Part shown: in pieces, positions 35,646 through 45,777 of the stretch
How positions within the stretch are numbered: position 1 is the stretch's first letter
How the letters are laid out: each line of letters begins with the position of its first letter
NCBI RefSeq assembly: GCF_000384215.1
Contig: NZ_KB913032.1
Coordinates: forward strand, 707,021 to 771,020
Origin: Amycolatopsis alba DSM 44262
Lineage (GTDB): Bacteria; Actinomycetota; Actinomycetes; Mycobacteriales; Pseudonocardiaceae
Length of the DNA stretch: 64,000 bases
Direction: 5' to 3'
The notes under the pieces: generated by a model
The model's input: only the letters and a program-made list of their open reading frames with translations
What the model was told of the DNA's origin: nothing
The model's database searches: none
Program-made: the position numbers and the translations under genes

Positions 35646-36860
35646 GTGCGTAACGCACAGAACGAGACCGACGTCATGCCCGAAATCTGGCTGGTCGCGG
35701 GAACCCGCCCGGAAGCCGTGAAACTGGCTCCGGTGGCCAGGGCATTGGCTTCCGGAGGCCGGATGCGGCCCGTGATCGTCGCCACGGGACAGCATCCGGA
35801 AATGGTCGGCCAGGCCTTGGCGACGTTCGGCTTGACGACGGATGAAAACCTGACGCTGAACCGGCGAACGGGTTCCCAGCCGGAACTCCTTTCCGGCCTC
35901 CTCACCGGTCTGGAAGAAGTGGCCGACCGGCGCCCGCCCGCCGCCGTGGTCGTCCAGGGCGACACGACGACCACCTTGGCCGGGGCGCTCGCCGCGTTCT
36001 GGCGCCGCGTCCCCGTGGTGCACCTCGAAGCCGGCCTCCGCTCGTTCGACCTCGGCGCGCCGTTCCCCGAGGAACTCAACCGGAAACTGGTGACCCAGGC
36101 GGCCGCGCTCCACCTCGCCCCCACGCCCGACGCCGCCGCGAACCTGCGCGCCGAAGGGGTGCCCGAGAAGAACGTGCTGGTCGCGGGGAACACCGTCGTC
36201 GACGCGATCCTCACGGTGACGGACAAATCCACCACGGTGCACAATCCGGAACTGGCGACACTGCTCGAGAACGCGACCCGCGGCGCGGTCAAGCTGATGC
36301 TGGTCACCCTCCACCGCCGCGAATCCTGGGGTGAGCCGATGCGCCGGGTCCTGCGCGCGGTGGCCGACCTGATGGCCGCGGATCCGGAACTGCGGGTGGT
36401 GCTTCCCGCGCATCCGAACCCGGAAGTGCGCGACCTGGTCCGCGAAGAGCTGGCGGGCTCGCCGGGCGCGCTGATCACCGGCCCGCTGCCCTATCCCGAA
36501 CTGGCCGCGACCCTCGCCGCCAGCACGATCGTGCTCTCCGATTCCGGCGGGATCCAGGAGGAGGCCCCGACTTTCGGTGTCCCGGTCCTGGTGCTCCGTG
36601 ACGTCACCGAGCGCATGGAGGCCGTGAACGCCGGCTGCGCGCTGCTTGTCGGTACGGATCGCGACATGATCGTCTCGACCGCGAAGCGACTGCTGAACGA
36701 CCCAGCGGCGCGTACGCGGATGATGAGCAGCGGCAACCCCTTCGGCGACGGCGCCGCGGCGGAACGGACCGAGCGGGCGCTCGCGTATCTGCTGGGCCTG
36801 GCCCCGGATCTGCCCGCCCCGTTCCGGCCGTCCTCCGCGAACGAACCGGTCGAGGTCTGA
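35646..36860 (+). CDS. wecB: UDP-N-acetylglucosamine 2-epimerase (non-hydrolysing)
   Basis: About 404 residues. Interconverts UDP-GlcNAc and UDP-ManNAc for cell-surface glycans. Family motifs: GTRPEAVKLAPV at the N-terminus, VVQGDTTTTLAGALAAF, HLEAGLRS, FPEELNRKL, and SDSGGIQEEAPTFGVPVLVLRDVTER. The start is uncertain: GTG 35646 has GAAGAAGG at a good distance, while ATG 35676 begins right at the conserved region. The next gene, a DUF2334 deacetylase, follows after 4 bp, so they form an operon divergent from the synthase. Confidence 0.92.
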   Translation: MRNAQNETDVMPEIWLVAGTRPEAVKLAPVARALASGGRMRPVIVATGQHPEMVGQALATFGLTTDENLTLNRRTGSQPELLSGLLTGLEEVADRRPPAAVVVQGDTTTTLAGALAAFWRRVPVVHLEAGLRSFDLGAPFPEELNRKLVTQAAALHLAPTPDAAANLRAEGVPEKNVLVAGNTVVDAILTVTDKSTTVHNPELATLLENATRGAVKLMLVTLHRRESWGEPMRRVLRAVADLMAADPELRVVLPAHPNPEVRDLVREELAGSPGALITGPLPYPELAATLAASTIVLSDSGGIQEEAPTFGVPVLVLRDVTERMEAVNAGCALLVGTDRDMIVSTAKRLLNDPAARTRMMSSGNPFGDGAAAERTERALAYLLGLAPDLPAPFRPSSANEPVEV

Positions 36861-36864
36861 CCCG

Positions 36865-38571
36865 ATGACGGAGGACAAGGGCGCGCGGCGTTTTCGCCTG
36901 CCCGCTTGGTTCCGGCTCGTGGTCGTCGCGGTCGTCGCCCTCACCGTCGCGGGGTTCGTCCTGGTCCAGGTCACCGGGACGGATCCGGTGACGGCTTCGC
37001 CGCCCGCCACTCCGGTGCCGCTCGCCGGCCGCCTTCCCGAGGCGGCCAAGGCGGGGCTGCCCGGCCCCGGCGGCGACCCGAACCGGAAGACTCTCGTGCT
37101 CTACGACGACGGGCGCAAGAAGGACGGGACCGTTTCCCCGCCCGAAGAGGTCAAGACGGCCGAGGCGTACGCGATGTTCACCGCGAACCTCGTTTCCCGT
37201 GGCACCGCTTGGGAAATGCGGCCCGCCGCCGACTACCGGCCGCGGCAGGCGGACGCGTTCCAGGCCGTGGTGTACCTCGGCTCGGTCTCCGACGCGGCGT
37301 TGCCGAAAGCGTTTCTCAGCGACGTCGCGGCTGCTCGTGTCCCCGTGGTCTGGATCGGCGCCAACATCTGGCAATTGCCCGCCGTCCCCGGCTGGCGCGC
37401 GAAGAGCTATCGCGACGACAACCCCACCACCGTCACCTACAAGGGCACTCCCCTGCGCCGCGATCCGCGTTCGGGCACCGGGGTCGTCGCGATCGACGTC
37501 CGTGACACGACGAAGGTCCAGATCCTGGCCGAGGCGAGCACCCCCGGCGGCACGCCGTCACCCTGGGCCGTCCATTCAGGACAGTTGACGTATGTGGCCG
37601 AAGTTCCTTACGCCTACGCGGAAGCGCAAGACCGCTACCTCGCCGCGGCCGACATCCTCCTGGGTGTCCTTTCGCCGCAGGCGCCGAACCGGCACCGCGC
37701 GCTGATCCGGCTCGAAGACGTCGGTCCCCGGACGAAACCCGAAGAACTCCGCAGGGTCACGGACTTCCTCGTCCGGCAGAAGGTCCCGTTCTCCCTCGCG
37801 GTCTACCCGTACTACTCGGATCCGCAGGGCCGGGCCAACGACGGGAAGCCGACCTCCGCGCGGCTGGTGGACTCGCCGGAACTGGTCGACGTGCTCAAGG
37901 AGGCCGTCCAGGCGGGCGCGACGCTGGTCATGCACGGCTACAGCCACCAGAGTGACAGCGGCCCGAACCCGTACGACGGGGTGAGCGCGAGCGACTTCGA
38001 GTTCTACAAGTCCAGTGTCGACGGCAACGGCGTCGTGCGCATGGACGGGCCGATGCCCGAGGACTCGGCGCGCTGGTTCGACGAGCGGATCGCGACCGGC
38101 CTCGGGGAGTTCCGGCGAGTGGGCCTCCCGGAACCGACGATGTTCGAGTTCCCGCACTACGGCGGTTCCGCCGTGGACTACCAGCGGACCACCGAACTCT
38201 TCCAGGCCCGCTACGACCGCGGCAGTTACTACGCGGGCTTCTGCCCCGGCGGCCGATGCGGCTCGACGGCCACGGCGACGTCGGAACAGGTGTACGGGCA
38301 GTTCTTCCCGTACCCGGTACGCGACGTCTACGGCGCGAACGTCGTCCCCGAGAACATCGGCAACGTGGCGCCCGTGGCGTTCAACCAGCACGCCTCCCGC
38401 ACCGCCGTCGACATGCTCGCCGACGCCCAGAGCGCGCTCGTCGTCCGCGACAACGTCGCCGGCTTCTTCTACCACCCTTTTCTCGGCGAAGGTGGCCTGC
38501 GGGATCTGGTGAGTTCTCTGCAGGCGCTGGGGTACCGCTTCGCCACGACGTCGGAGATCCTCGACGGCTGA
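36865..38571 (+). CDS. Membrane-anchored DUF2334 polysaccharide deacetylase
   Basis: 568 residues. One N-terminal membrane anchor (about 17-38) with the rest outside the cell. The DUF2334 region (about 285-565) keeps the deacetylase-type metal site: Asp in IRLEDVGPR and the HGYSHQ histidines; a preceding ~230-residue domain resembles the sensor-like front part of such proteins. Likely removes acetyl groups from an N-acetylated polymer during export. Operon partner of the 2-epimerase, facing the synthase. A CGTCC-N5-GGACA palindrome lies at 37569-37583. Confidence 0.82.
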   Translation: MTEDKGARRFRLPAWFRLVVVAVVALTVAGFVLVQVTGTDPVTASPPATPVPLAGRLPEAAKAGLPGPGGDPNRKTLVLYDDGRKKDGTVSPPEEVKTAEAYAMFTANLVSRGTAWEMRPAADYRPRQADAFQAVVYLGSVSDAALPKAFLSDVAAARVPVVWIGANIWQLPAVPGWRAKSYRDDNPTTVTYKGTPLRRDPRSGTGVVAIDVRDTTKVQILAEASTPGGTPSPWAVHSGQLTYVAEVPYAYAEAQDRYLAAADILLGVLSPQAPNRHRALIRLEDVGPRTKPEELRRVTDFLVRQKVPFSLAVYPYYSDPQGRANDGKPTSARLVDSPELVDVLKEAVQAGATLVMHGYSHQSDSGPNPYDGVSASDFEFYKSSVDGNGVVRMDGPMPEDSARWFDERIATGLGEFRRVGLPEPTMFEFPHYGGSAVDYQRTTELFQARYDRGSYYAGFCPGGRCGSTATATSEQVYGQFFPYPVRDVYGANVVPENIGNVAPVAFNQHASRTAVDMLADAQSALVVRDNVAGFFYHPFLGEGGLRDLVSSLQALGYRFATTSEILDG

Positions 38572-38693
38572 GTCTCGTGAGTGGCGCGGCAAGGCGTGAC
38601 GGGGCGGAAAGTCCGGTTCTCGACCTTTGACGGTTGCCGACCGGCGCCGGACTGCGCATGCTTTGCGCCAACCCGGCGTCGGTGGGGGTGCCT

Positions 38694-39641
38694 ATGTACC
38701 AGGAACGCGAGGAGCCCAGCGCGCGGCGAGCGGTGCCGGACGCGGTGCGGTCCGGACCATTCCATCGCGCGCTTTCCGAAGCGGTGGATCACCGCGGGCT
38801 TTCCCTGTCCCGTATCCGCGCGCATCTGGCGGCGCGCGGTGTTTCCGTGGCGGAATCGACCTTGAGCTACTGGCAGCGCGGGCTCCGGCATCCGTCGACG
38901 CCGCGCTCGCTCGAAATCGTCCGCGCGCTCGAAGCGGTGCTGGGCCTGCCGCCGGACAGCCTGGTCGTCCTGATCGGCCCGCAGCGGCGGTCACCCGGCG
39001 ACGACCACCGGCCCTCGGTGGCGGAACTACGGCAAAGCTGGGCCGAAACCTGCTCGCTGATGGACGAACTGAGCGAATCCCCCGGTGCGGAGGGAAACGC
39101 GAAGCTCGACGTGGTGACCGTCGTCGACGTGCTGACCTTGACCGGGCAAGGCCGGACCTCGGAGATCACCTCGACCATGGTCGTGCGGGCGCGCGAGCCC
39201 GGCGCGGACGGCTTCGTGGTGACCCATCAAGACGAAGACGGCACCGACATGGAGGCCACGACGGTCTTCGCCACCGATGGCTGCCGAAGAGGCAGAGTGC
39301 GGCGAAGCACCTCCTCGCCGGGAATGGTGTTCGAGCTCCTCTTCGACCGCAGCTTGGCCGAAGGCGAGACATACACCTTCGCGTTCACCCTGCGCCTGGC
39401 CGCGTCGGTCCGGTCCACCTGTTTCCACCGGACGGTACGAGCCCGCATGTCGGCGTACCTGCTTCGCATGCGTTTCGACGCCGACGCGATCCCCGCCCGC
39501 TGTGTCAAAACCGTGCGGGAGCGCGAGGATCTGGCTCCCGTGGTCAGCGAACCGCTGCACCCCGGACCGGGTGCGACGGTCAGTGCCTACTTCGAAGAAC
39601 TCGACGTCGGCATCGCGGGGATCGACCTCATCTGGGAGTGA
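38694..39641 (+). CDS. XRE-type HTH protein with uncharacterised C-terminal domain
   Basis: 315 residues from ATG 38694 (MYQEREEPSARR). Residues about 20-80 look like a helix-turn-helix (FHRALSEAVDHRGLSLSRIR, AESTLSYWQRGLRHP). The remaining ~220 residues form a beta-rich domain with no family I recognise (LDVVTVVDVLTLTGQGRTSE, FVVTHQDEDGTDME). It could be a DNA-binding regulator with a ligand-sensing or protein-binding half. Stands alone, its 3' end overlapping the convergent secreted protein gene by 14 bp. Confidence 0.75.
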   Translation: MYQEREEPSARRAVPDAVRSGPFHRALSEAVDHRGLSLSRIRAHLAARGVSVAESTLSYWQRGLRHPSTPRSLEIVRALEAVLGLPPDSLVVLIGPQRRSPGDDHRPSVAELRQSWAETCSLMDELSESPGAEGNAKLDVVTVVDVLTLTGQGRTSEITSTMVVRAREPGADGFVVTHQDEDGTDMEATTVFATDGCRRGRVRRSTSSPGMVFELLFDRSLAEGETYTFAFTLRLAASVRSTCFHRTVRARMSAYLLRMRFDADAIPARCVKTVREREDLAPVVSEPLHPGPGATVSAYFEELDVGIAGIDLIWE

Positions 39642-40401
39642 GGCGGCGTTTCCGCAACACCGTGACCAGCACGAGCCCCAGCCCGGCGATCCCGGCGGCG
39701 ATCAACCCGGCCACGATCGAGACGGGCAGGCCGGTGTCGGCGGCAGGGGGTACGGTCTGGGCGAAGCCGATCCCGCCATCACGCTGGTAGTCCGATCCAG
39801 GGAGCTTGTCGGCGTAGCGGCCGTGCACAGTCCGCTGATAGTCGGGCAGCGGGACGAGCTTCCCCACCGGCGACTGCGGCAGGCTCGCCTGCAGCAGCAC
39901 CACACCGTCGGGACGCAGTTCGTACCAGCCGTTGATCTGGGGCTCGTTGAGCAGCACCGAACCGGGCCGCAGCCGCGCGCTCAGGGTCTCTTCGTCGTTG
40001 CCGGAGAACACGCTCGCGGCGACCCATTTTCCCTGGCCTTCCGGCATCGCCTGCAGCGTGGCCTTCTGACCGGAATCGGCGGTGGCCGTCACGGCGACGG
40101 ATCGCAGCACGCCCGCCGGCGCCCCGGCGATGCCCCTGACGAAGTCGGGATTGAGGGTGTAGACCGGGAAACCCTTCTCCCCCATCGTGATCCGTTGCGG
40201 TTCGATGTGGTCGACCTGCCGGAAGTTCGATCTCGCGAGTCCGATCGCGTCGGGCTGCGCTGCGACGCTCACGGCGGCCGCGAGATCGCCGGACGAGGGC
40301 GCGACGACGTTCTCGCTCGCCGAGGCGGGCAGCGTGGCGGGGAGCAGCGTCGCGACGGCGACCGCGAGACATCCGGAGAACTTCCGGCAGATCGTGTTCA
40401 T
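39628..40401 (-). CDS. Secreted membrane-anchored protein, partner of papain-like protease
   Basis: 257 residues with an N-terminal signal peptide (CLAVAVATLLPATLPASASE) and one C-terminal membrane helix (VSIVAGLIAAGIAGLGLVLVTVL) followed by a basic tail, so the ~200-residue middle faces outward. The middle is beta-rich (GSVLLNEPQINGWYELRPDG) and is not recognised. Starts 9 bp after the stop of the protease gene, so the two are one operon. It could be the protease's substrate, inhibitor or cell-surface docking partner. Confidence 0.75.
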   Translation of the reverse strand: MNTICRKFSGCLAVAVATLLPATLPASASENVVAPSSGDLAAAVSVAAQPDAIGLARSNFRQVDHIEPQRITMGEKGFPVYTLNPDFVRGIAGAPAGVLRSVAVTATADSGQKATLQAMPEGQGKWVAASVFSGNDEETLSARLRPGSVLLNEPQINGWYELRPDGVVLLQASLPQSPVGKLVPLPDYQRTVHGRYADKLPGSDYQRDGGIGFAQTVPPAADTGLPVSIVAGLIAAGIAGLGLVLVTVLRKRRLTPR

Positions 40402-40410
40402 GACCGCGTC

Positions 40411-41082
40411 TCAGCCCTTCCGGATGTTGACGATGGTGTCGTTCCAGCGGAACTGGCCGTTGCTGCGGTACTGGTTGTAGTTCCAGGTCTGGTAGCGCTG
40501 ATACGTCGGCCACGGGTCACCGACCATGATCGACTGGTTCGCCGAGTCGTAGCCGTAGATCACCTCCGCGTGGCCACCGCCGGAGGTCCAGTAGATCCCC
40601 GTCAGGTTCAGGATCCCGGCGTCGACCTGGCTGACGACCGAGTTGAAGCCGATCGGCCCGCCCGCGTCCTGCGCGGAGAAACCGGTGCCCCGGAAACCGC
40701 GGACGATCTCGGAGATCTGGGCCGCCTGGTTCGGGCAGTACCCGGCCGAGGAACCCTTGCCAGCGGCGCAGAACTGGGCCTGGGTGGCACTGCCGCCCTG
40801 CGACCGCTCGATGCTCGAACCGTCCGCGGCCCAGCACCACTGGTTCTGCTGCTGCACCTGCTGGGTGTAGTTCAGCTGCTTGGAGGCGGCCGTCGAGGCG
40901 ACCGTGAACGCGGTCCCCGCGACCGGCGCGATCTCGCGCACTTGAGTGTGGGTCTGGGTCTTGATCAGGCCGGTGGGCCGGTCCCCGGCGTCGCCGGGCT
41001 GCGCGAGGGCGGTGGCGGGCAACATGCTCAGCGCGAAGACGGCGGCTCCGGTGGCCAGTACGGCCCTCGAAAGGCTCTTCAC
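40411..41082 (-). CDS. Secreted papain-like cysteine protease (C70/C39-like)
   Basis: 223 residues from GTG 41082, chosen for the GGAG seven bases upstream and the signal peptide that follows (SRAVLATGAAVFALSMLPATALA). The catalytic triad of the papain-like C70/AvrRpt2 group can be placed: Cys83 in QWCWAADG, His171 in GGGHAEVIYGYD and Asp189 in VGDPW. Around 45 residues between signal and domain may be a propeptide. First gene of a two-gene operon with the anchored protein at 39628. Confidence 0.83.
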   Translation of the reverse strand: MKSLSRAVLATGAAVFALSMLPATALAQPGDAGDRPTGLIKTQTHTQVREIAPVAGTAFTVASTAASKQLNYTQQVQQQNQWCWAADGSSIERSQGGSATQAQFCAAGKGSSAGYCPNQAAQISEIVRGFRGTGFSAQDAGGPIGFNSVVSQVDAGILNLTGIYWTSGGGHAEVIYGYDSANQSIMVGDPWPTYQRYQTWNYNQYRSNGQFRWNDTIVNIRKG

Positions 41083-41266
41083 AGATGTCTCCTTTGACAC
41101 GGGGATGGGGAGATCACCGTGCGCCGCCCCGGCCACGGGGACAACGCCCTCACCGGGCGCGGGAGAACCGCTGTGATCGTTCACAGCTCGGGGTCACGTT
41201 CGCGGGCCAGGAAACACCGGGTGAACCGGCGGCGGGACACGATCGCCGCGCAAGATTCACGACCCC

Positions 41267-41283
41267 TTCACAAAGGCTGTGAA
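41267..41283. terminator. Small inverted repeat after cyclase gene
   Basis: TTCACA (41267-41272) and TGTGAA (41278-41283) with a 5-bp spacer lie 11 bp beyond the stop of the cyclase gene (minus strand). A weak terminator or part of the promoter of the protease gene (starting at 41082). Confidence 0.35.
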
Positions 41284-41294
41284 TCCACCACTGA

Positions 41295-42902
41295 TCAGGA
41301 CCTCGGTGTCGCGAGGGTGGTGGGCCGGGTACGGCCCCGCAAGGTGACGTCCTCCGTCGCCTTCCACCGCGTGGCTTCGGGCTCGGCCGCCGACTCGATC
41401 GCCGTCCACGAAGCGAGCAACCGGGCTTCGACGTTCTTCGCCAGTTCCGTCAACCGGGCCGCTTCGTTGACCGGGTCGCCGATGACCGTGTACTCGAACC
41501 GCCGCGGATCGCCGACGTTCCCGGCGACCACCTCACCCGTCGCCACCCCGATCCCGGCCGGGCATTCCGGCACCTCCGCGGCCAGCCTGCGCGCGATCGC
41601 CCTGCCCGTGGACAACGCGAGGGTCGCGTGGTCGGCCAACAGCACCGGCGCGCCGAAGATCGCGAGCGCGGCGTCACCGACGAACTTGTTGACCAGCCCG
41701 TGGTTGCGGTCGACCTCGTCGACCACCACCGCGAAGAACCGGTTGAGCAGGCCGACGACCTCTTCGGGCGGGCGGCTCGCGGCCAGCGTCGTCGAGCCGA
41801 TCAGGTCCACGAACAGCACCGACACCGTCCGCACCGTGCCGCCGAGTTCGGCGGTGGTGGTGCGCATCGCCTCGCTCGCGACGTCCTCGCCGACGTGCCT
41901 GCCGAACAGGTCCCGCAACCGTTCGCGTTCGGCGAGACCGACGGCCATCCCGTTGAACCCCGCTTGCAGCAGACCGAGTTCGGTGCCGTCGTAGACCGGG
42001 ATCTCCACGGCGAAATCACCGGCCCGCACCCTGCCCAGCGCGTGCTGCACCGACCGGATCGGGTTCACCACGGCGCGGGCGGTGAACACCGTCACCAGCA
42101 ACCCGAAGCACAGCACCACCAGGCCCAGCACGATCACCGAGATGGCGAGTTTCGTGGTCGACACGTCGCCGCGCACCCACGCCAGGACGGCCGTGACCAC
42201 CAGCCCGGCCACCGGGACCCCGGTGCCGAGGCACCAGAACAGCAGCATCCGCAGATTGACCCCGCCGCTGAGCGGCCGCGCCGGCGAAGTGCCCGCCAAG
42301 GCCAGGGCCGCGTACGGCCGCAGGATGAACTCACCCGCGAGATAGGCGATCGCGCAGACGACCACCCCCGCGAACGCGACGACGAGCAGTTCGGTCAGCA
42401 CGACCCGCGGCTGCACCAGCGCGGCCAGCACGCCGAACACGACGGTCGCGACGCCCCACAGCACCGCCTGGACCAGCGTCAGGCGCAACGGGACCCGCAG
42501 GCTGGCGGCGCGTTCCGTGTCGGTCGGCGTCCGGCCTTCGGCCGCCCAGCGCAACGTCCGCAGCGCGCCGCGGGTGCCCCACAGCGCGCCCACGACGACG
42601 GCGGAGACCACGTAGCCGGGGACCGCGATCGCGGTCACCCGGACGAGTTCGCCGGACATACCGGGAGCGGGCATGAGCAGGGCCGCCAGCCCGACCACGA
42701 CCAGCGCGCCGATGACGTTGGTCGCGATCAGCGTGCCGGTGAGCAGCCCCTGGACGCGGCGGCGCAACACGGCCGCGTCCTGATCGAGCGGACCGAGCAG
42801 CCACGAGCCGAACGGCCCCTGCCCGCGGCCCCGAAGTGAGGAGTCCCTGTCTGGTCGCACCCGTCCCCGCCGTTCACCCGGTTTGAGTGAACGACTGTAC
42901 AC
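41295..42902 (-). CDS. Membrane class III adenylate/guanylate cyclase
   Basis: 535 residues. About six transmembrane helices (residues ~45-260), a HAMP linker (ARAVVNPIRSVQHALGRV) and a C-terminal class III cyclase domain: metal-binding Asp in LFVDLIGSTT, then NKFVGDAALAIFG with the Lys that usually reads adenine and the second metal Asp. Likely makes cAMP. GTG 42902 is only 12 bp after the APC permease stop, so the cyclase follows that transporter in one operon, suggesting second-messenger output tied to transport or membrane state. Confidence 0.9.
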   Translation of the reverse strand: MYSRSLKPGERRGRVRPDRDSSLRGRGQGPFGSWLLGPLDQDAAVLRRRVQGLLTGTLIATNVIGALVVVGLAALLMPAPGMSGELVRVTAIAVPGYVVSAVVVGALWGTRGALRTLRWAAEGRTPTDTERAASLRVPLRLTLVQAVLWGVATVVFGVLAALVQPRVVLTELLVVAFAGVVVCAIAYLAGEFILRPYAALALAGTSPARPLSGGVNLRMLLFWCLGTGVPVAGLVVTAVLAWVRGDVSTTKLAISVIVLGLVVLCFGLLVTVFTARAVVNPIRSVQHALGRVRAGDFAVEIPVYDGTELGLLQAGFNGMAVGLAERERLRDLFGRHVGEDVASEAMRTTTAELGGTVRTVSVLFVDLIGSTTLAASRPPEEVVGLLNRFFAVVVDEVDRNHGLVNKFVGDAALAIFGAPVLLADHATLALSTGRAIARRLAAEVPECPAGIGVATGEVVAGNVGDPRRFEYTVIGDPVNEAARLTELAKNVEARLLASWTAIESAAEPEATRWKATEDVTLRGRTRPTTLATPRS

Positions 42903-42914
42903 CGAACGCGGGGC

Positions 42915-44894
42915 TCAGCCGACGTGGATCCCCGGCCGCCGCGCCGGGTCCCGCTCACTGGTGCGGATGATCTCCCGGACCACCGGAGCGGTGTCCCCGC
43001 GCCCGAGGATCAGATAGCGGAACAGATGCCCGAGCGGATTGCCCTCGCTCCATTCGAAATGGCACTGCGGACGCACGCCGGTGGTGTCGCGCAACGAGAG
43101 CAGGACCGCCGCGATCGCGTTCGGCGCGGCCGGGCTTTCCACGCGCAGGACCCGGAAACCCTCGATCTCGACACCGCGGACCTTCAGCACGTCGCTGAAG
43201 CCGGACGGGTCGATGACGTCGATCTCGAGGAACAGGACGTCGGCGGCGCCCGGCACCGGGTTCAGGCCACGCTGTTCGGCCTCCTTCGCCCGGTACTCGT
43301 CGGCGTCCCCGGCCTGACGGCGGTTCGCGATGATGGTCAGCGCGCCGTCGTAAGCGATCGACTCGGTGACGAACCGGCGGGCGGGCTCGTCGAACTCGAT
43401 GTGCTCCACCCGCAGTTCCGTGGTGCGGCTGACCCGCGAGACCAGCGACACGACGATGATCCCGAGGATGAAGAACGCGGAGATGGTGAGCCCGTCGGGC
43501 TTCTCGATGACGTTCTCCACCAAGGCGTAGATCAGGATCAGGGTCAGCACGGCGAAGGCGATCGCGGCCTTGCGCTGACGTTTCTTCGCCGCGGAGATGG
43601 CGACCGCGACCGACGCGGACACCATCATCGCGAGGATCCCGGTGGCGTACGCCCCGGCTTGGGCGTTGACGTCGGCGTTGAAGACGATCGTCACCAGGAC
43701 GCAGATCGCGGTGTAGACGAGCACCACCGGCCGCACGGCGCGGGCCCAGTCCGGAGCCATCCCGTACGCGGGCAGGTACCGCGGCACGATGTTGATCAGC
43801 CCGGCCATCGCCGACGCCCCGGCGAACCACAGGATCAGGATGCTGCTGATGTCATACGCCGTGCCGACCCATTCGCCGAGCAGTTCGTGCGCGAGATACG
43901 CCAGCGCCCGGCCGTTCGCCTCGCCGCCCGGTTTGAACTGATCCGCCGGGATCAGGATCGTGGTGACGAAACTGGTCGCGATCAGGTACACGGACATGAT
44001 CAGCGCGGCGACGGTGAGCAGCTTGCGGGTGTTGCGGATCCGGTTCGCCAATTTCCGCTCGGCGTTCTCGCCCTTGGCCGCGACGAGCGGCATCATGCTC
44101 ACGCCGGTCTCGAAACCGGACAATCCGAGCACCAGCAACGGAAACGCCAGGATCGCCGGGCCGACGACACCGCCGAACCCGCCTCCCCCGGAGGTGAGCG
44201 CGTCGGTCCAGCGGCCGAACGCGGCGGGTTCGGCGATCACCTCGCCGATCCCGGCGACCACCACCACGGCGTTTAGCAGCAGGAACACCGCCACCAGCGG
44301 GATCGCGACCCCGACCGCCTCGCTGAACCCGAGCAGGAACACCCCGCCGAGGATCAGCAGCAGGATCACCGTGATCAGCACCGCGTGCCCGTGCAGGAAC
44401 GACGGCACGTGCGGATTCTCCAGCGCGTGCACCGTGGCGTCGGCCGAGGACAGCGTGATGGTGATGATCCACGACGTCGCGACGAAACCGAGCAGCACCA
44501 GGACGAAGAGCTTGCCGCGCCAGAACGGCAGCAGGTTTTCGAGCATCGCGACCGATCCCTGGCCGTGCGGGCTCTCCTTCGCCACCCGCCGGTACATCGG
44601 CAGCATGCCGAGCAGGGTGAGCGCGACGATCAGCAACGTCGCCAGCGGCGAGAGGGCGCCGGCGGCCAGAGCCGCGATGCCGGGAAGGTACGACAGCGTG
44701 GAGAAGTAGTCGACCCCGGTGAGGCACATGACCTTCCACCACGACTGCGGAGTGGTGTGCTCCTCGTGGCTTTCCGGCCCGACCGGCTGGACGCGGTGCT
44801 CCATCAGCCAGCGGCCGACCCTGCCCGTCGGCGCCGCCTGCCGGACCGGGCTGTCCACCCGATCCGGAACAACGAATTCCGGTACCTCGGTCAT
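42915..44894 (-). CDS. APC-superfamily permease
   Basis: 659 residues. About 12 transmembrane helices in the first ~480 residues ([20 protein letters not shown] opening the core) and a soluble C-terminal domain of ~170 residues. An APC/KUP-like amino acid or cation transporter; the substrate cannot be read. ATG 44894 is preferred to the longer frame because GGGGGAGG lies just before it. Followed by the class III cyclase. Confidence 0.85.
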   Translation of the reverse strand: MTEVPEFVVPDRVDSPVRQAAPTGRVGRWLMEHRVQPVGPESHEEHTTPQSWWKVMCLTGVDYFSTLSYLPGIAALAAGALSPLATLLIVALTLLGMLPMYRRVAKESPHGQGSVAMLENLLPFWRGKLFVLVLLGFVATSWIITITLSSADATVHALENPHVPSFLHGHAVLITVILLLILGGVFLLGFSEAVGVAIPLVAVFLLLNAVVVVAGIGEVIAEPAAFGRWTDALTSGGGGFGGVVGPAILAFPLLVLGLSGFETGVSMMPLVAAKGENAERKLANRIRNTRKLLTVAALIMSVYLIATSFVTTILIPADQFKPGGEANGRALAYLAHELLGEWVGTAYDISSILILWFAGASAMAGLINIVPRYLPAYGMAPDWARAVRPVVLVYTAICVLVTIVFNADVNAQAGAYATGILAMMVSASVAVAISAAKKRQRKAAIAFAVLTLILIYALVENVIEKPDGLTISAFFILGIIVVSLVSRVSRTTELRVEHIEFDEPARRFVTESIAYDGALTIIANRRQAGDADEYRAKEAEQRGLNPVPGAADVLFLEIDVIDPSGFSDVLKVRGVEIEGFRVLRVESPAAPNAIAAVLLSLRDTTGVRPQCHFEWSEGNPLGHLFRYLILGRGDTAPVVREIIRTSERDPARRPGIHVG

Positions 44895-44973
44895 GCCGTG
44901 CCTCCCCCGCGTTTCGTGTGCGCGCACAGCATGCCCGACCCGTCCGGCGGAGCCGATCCGGCACGCCGGATCG

Positions 44974-45777
44974 TCAGCGGACAGTGCCGGAGCCCACCAG
45001 CGTGGTGGCGTCGAGCTCGGTGACCCCTTCGGCGCGCAAGGAATCGAGATACCTCTCACGCACCTGTTCGAGGACACCGGGTTCGAGATCGTCGACAATC
45101 CCCCGGAAACCGGAACCGATGACGACCAGCCACGCCACTTCGGGTGTCATCGTCAGCCGCAGCTCGTTGACCACGACGTCCACATCGGACAGATCGCGCC
45201 CGGAAAGCCAGTCGGCGTAGGTGCCGACCTGGTTGATCCGGTCGATCAGACCGGGTTCGCGTTCCGGCGGCGGCTCGGAAGCGGTCACCTCGGCCATCGC
45301 CCGCCCGACGTGACGTCCGGCCGTCACCATCGCACCACCGCGCCAGATGGTGAACACTGCCCGCCCACCGGGACGGACCCGGCTGATCAGCCGTTCGGTA
45401 CCGGCCGTCATGTCGGGGAAGAAGAAGATGCCGAGCGCGGACAGCACGGCGTCGTAGCCGTCGGTGTCCCAGGCCGTCGCGTCGGCTTCGTGGGCGCGCA
45501 GTTGCGGCAGATCCGCCGAAATCCGGCGAAGCTCGCCGATCATCGGCCCCGAGAGGTCGATCGCGTCCACCACACCGCCGGTGCCGACGGCACGGGCAGC
45601 CGGAATCGCCGACGCTCCCGTGCCGCAGCAGGCGTCGAGGACACGGGATCCTTCGCCGATCCCGGCGGCCGCCACCGTGGCCGCGCCGATCGGGTCCCAC
45701 AGATGACGGCCCAGTGCGGTGAAATCGGCGGCGGCCGCGTCGAAGGCACGCTGGGTGCCGACCTTGCGAGAAGACAT
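44974..45777 (-). CDS. SAM-dependent methyltransferase (class I)
   Basis: 267 residues from ATG 45777 ([16 protein letters not shown]). Rossmann-type methyltransferase with motif [14 protein letters not shown], acidic loop [11 protein letters not shown], and motif [27 protein letters not shown]. Resembles UbiE/Methyltransf_25 proteins acting on small molecules; substrate unknown. Lies 79 bp upstream of the permease gene on the same strand, divergent from the bcp-type gene. Confidence 0.85.
   Translation of the reverse strand: MSSRKVGTQRAFDAAAADFTALGRHLWDPIGAATVAAAGIGEGSRVLDACCGTGASAIPAARAVGTGGVVDAIDLSGPMIGELRRISADLPQLRAHEADATAWDTDGYDAVLSALGIFFFPDMTAGTERLISRVRPGGRAVFTIWRGGAMVTAGRHVGRAMAEVTASEPPPEREPGLIDRINQVGTYADWLSGRDLSDVDVVVNELRLTMTPEVAWLVVIGSGFRGIVDDLEPGVLEQVRERYLDSLRAEGVTELDATTLVGSGTVR

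Noticed and set aside
41267..41283. TTCACA-N5-TGTGAA considered as a CRP-type cAMP site beside the cyclase
   Set aside because: Half-sites are in the opposite order to TGTGA-N6-TCACA and sit just after a stop codon; a weak terminator is more likely.
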